A stretch of DNA of 64,000 bases from the NCBI GenBank assembly GCA_016720465.1, contig JADKKO010000004.1:1178001-1242000 (forward strand). The letters run 5' to 3'. The notes below the pieces were generated by a model. That model saw only the letters and a program-made list of their open reading frames with translations. It did not search any database and was not told the DNA's origin. The position numbers were made by a program, and so were the translations under genes. Source of the stretch: Holophagaceae bacterium. GTDB taxonomy: Bacteria > Acidobacteriota > Holophagae > Holophagales > Holophagaceae. Numbering within the stretch: position 1 is the first letter of the stretch; each line of letters starts with the position of its first letter. Positions 63,468 through 64,000 of the stretch are shown here, piece by piece.

Positions 63468-64000
63468 ACAGGGCACTGGCCGCCTACCTCGACGAGGTGG
63501 AGCGCGGCCTCCAGGCCATGCCGGTGCGCCGGCGCCGGCTGGTGCTGCGGGAACTGAAGGCGCATCTCCTGGACGAGGCCGAAGCCCATGGCATCACCGA
63601 GGATGGGCCCATGTCGCGGCTGTTGGATGCCAAGGAAAGTCCGCGGGAGCTGGCCCTGGAACTCTCCGATGGAGAGGTGAAGAATCTCAGCCACCGGCAC
63701 GTGACCTCTTTGCTGGCCGGGGCTCTCATCGGCGCCGCCACCGGTGGCCATCTTTTCGCCCAGGGCTGGCTTTGGTACATCAGCCTGGCGTTCGGCGTGG
63801 TCCACGGCCTGGCGGTGGGCGCGGGATTCTTCTGGGTGCGCCGACATTGGCAGCGGCTGGGGGACGGCTGGCGCCTCGTGATGGCCGTCAGCTTCACGGC
63901 CCTGCTTTCCATTCCCTTGGGGTTCACCAGCACCCGGGGCTTCATCATCACCCGGACCTTCTACGGGGCCTACACGGGCTTCCTGCTGGAGCGGCACGCC
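63464..64000 (+). CDS. HAAS-domain membrane protein (3' end beyond window)
   Basis: 179 codons are open to the window edge with no stop. ATG 63464 overlaps the PadR stop. The N-terminal ~65 residues are a HAAS signalling domain (AYLDEVERGL, RRRRLVLRELKAHLLDEAE, then ELALELSDGE). They are followed by hydrophobic segments (about residues 80-100, 108-128, 142-158). Such proteins pair with PadR regulators, probably sensing membrane state for the regulator and the adjacent exporter. The C-terminal part is unseen. Confidence 0.8.
   Translation, partial: MNRALAAYLDEVERGLQAMPVRRRRLVLRELKAHLLDEAEAHGITEDGPMSRLLDAKESPRELALELSDGEVKNLSHRHVTSLLAGALIGAATGGHLFAQGWLWYISLAFGVVHGLAVGAGFFWVRRHWQRLGDGWRLVMAVSFTALLSIPLGFTSTRGFIITRTFYGAYTGFLLERHA

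Overview
The window is a GC-rich (low-to-mid 60s percent by eye), densely packed bacterial chromosome segment. The mix of a molybdopterin nitrate-reductase-type cluster with two NarK transporters, 7TM-GGDEF and beta-propeller hybrid kinases, a PilT-type ATPase and a giant Ig-repeat polysaccharidase lipoprotein fits an Acidobacteriota/Holophagae-like organism (Geothrix/Holophaga relatives). That placement is inference from gene content and was not tested. No rRNA, CRISPR array, IS element or prophage was seen.

Layout. 1-9782: Rrf2 (NsrR-like) regulator, then a tightly overlapping operon of NarI-like cytochrome b, molybdopterin oxidoreductase, four-cluster ferredoxin, Rieske protein and small membrane protein, followed by narK1, narK2 and an outer-membrane porin. 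Together these form a respiratory nitrate reduction and transport island. 9823-11646: CMD protein, MobA-like protein, agmatinase-family protein. 11656-17284: HU/IHF, PilT-type ATPase, TypA/BipA, DUF218 protein, RsmI. 17382-20800: membrane protein, FucA-like aldolase plus MtnA (possible DHAP-shunt pair), MoeA. 20810-26680: ECF sigma factor with ChrR-like cupin anti-sigma, a sensor kinase, and a GAF kinase next to its degenerate pseudokinase paralogue. 26784-29879: DegT aminotransferase and TPR/GT41 glycosyltransferase. 29931-37166: a 2411-residue lipoprotein combining Ig-like repeats, a heparinase-like lyase, an unknown domain and a GH44 domain. 37588-42880: LytTR regulator divergent from a beta-propeller hybrid kinase. 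43012-54512: 5'-nucleotidase, RluA-type synthase (frameshifted), SprT-like protein, AspRS, MBL hydrolase, DEAD helicase, GGDEF-hemerythrin protein, HisRS. 54516-56260: amidase, tRNA-Arg(CCG) and a tRNA-derived tandem repeat array. 56358-64000: desaturase, FAD oxidoreductase, and an ABC efflux operon with a PadR/HAAS regulatory pair that runs off the end.

The most unusual feature is the array directly after tRNA-Arg. The 3' 25 nt of the tRNA recur four more times at 154, 154, 219 and 219 bp spacing, and each unit also carries several conserved hairpins. Some differences between copies keep base pairing, which suggests either structured RNA or serial integration of tiny elements at the tRNA end. 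Two genes (RluA-type synthase and ABC ATPase) each carry a single-base frameshift. Either they are genuine lesions or the assembly has residual indel errors.
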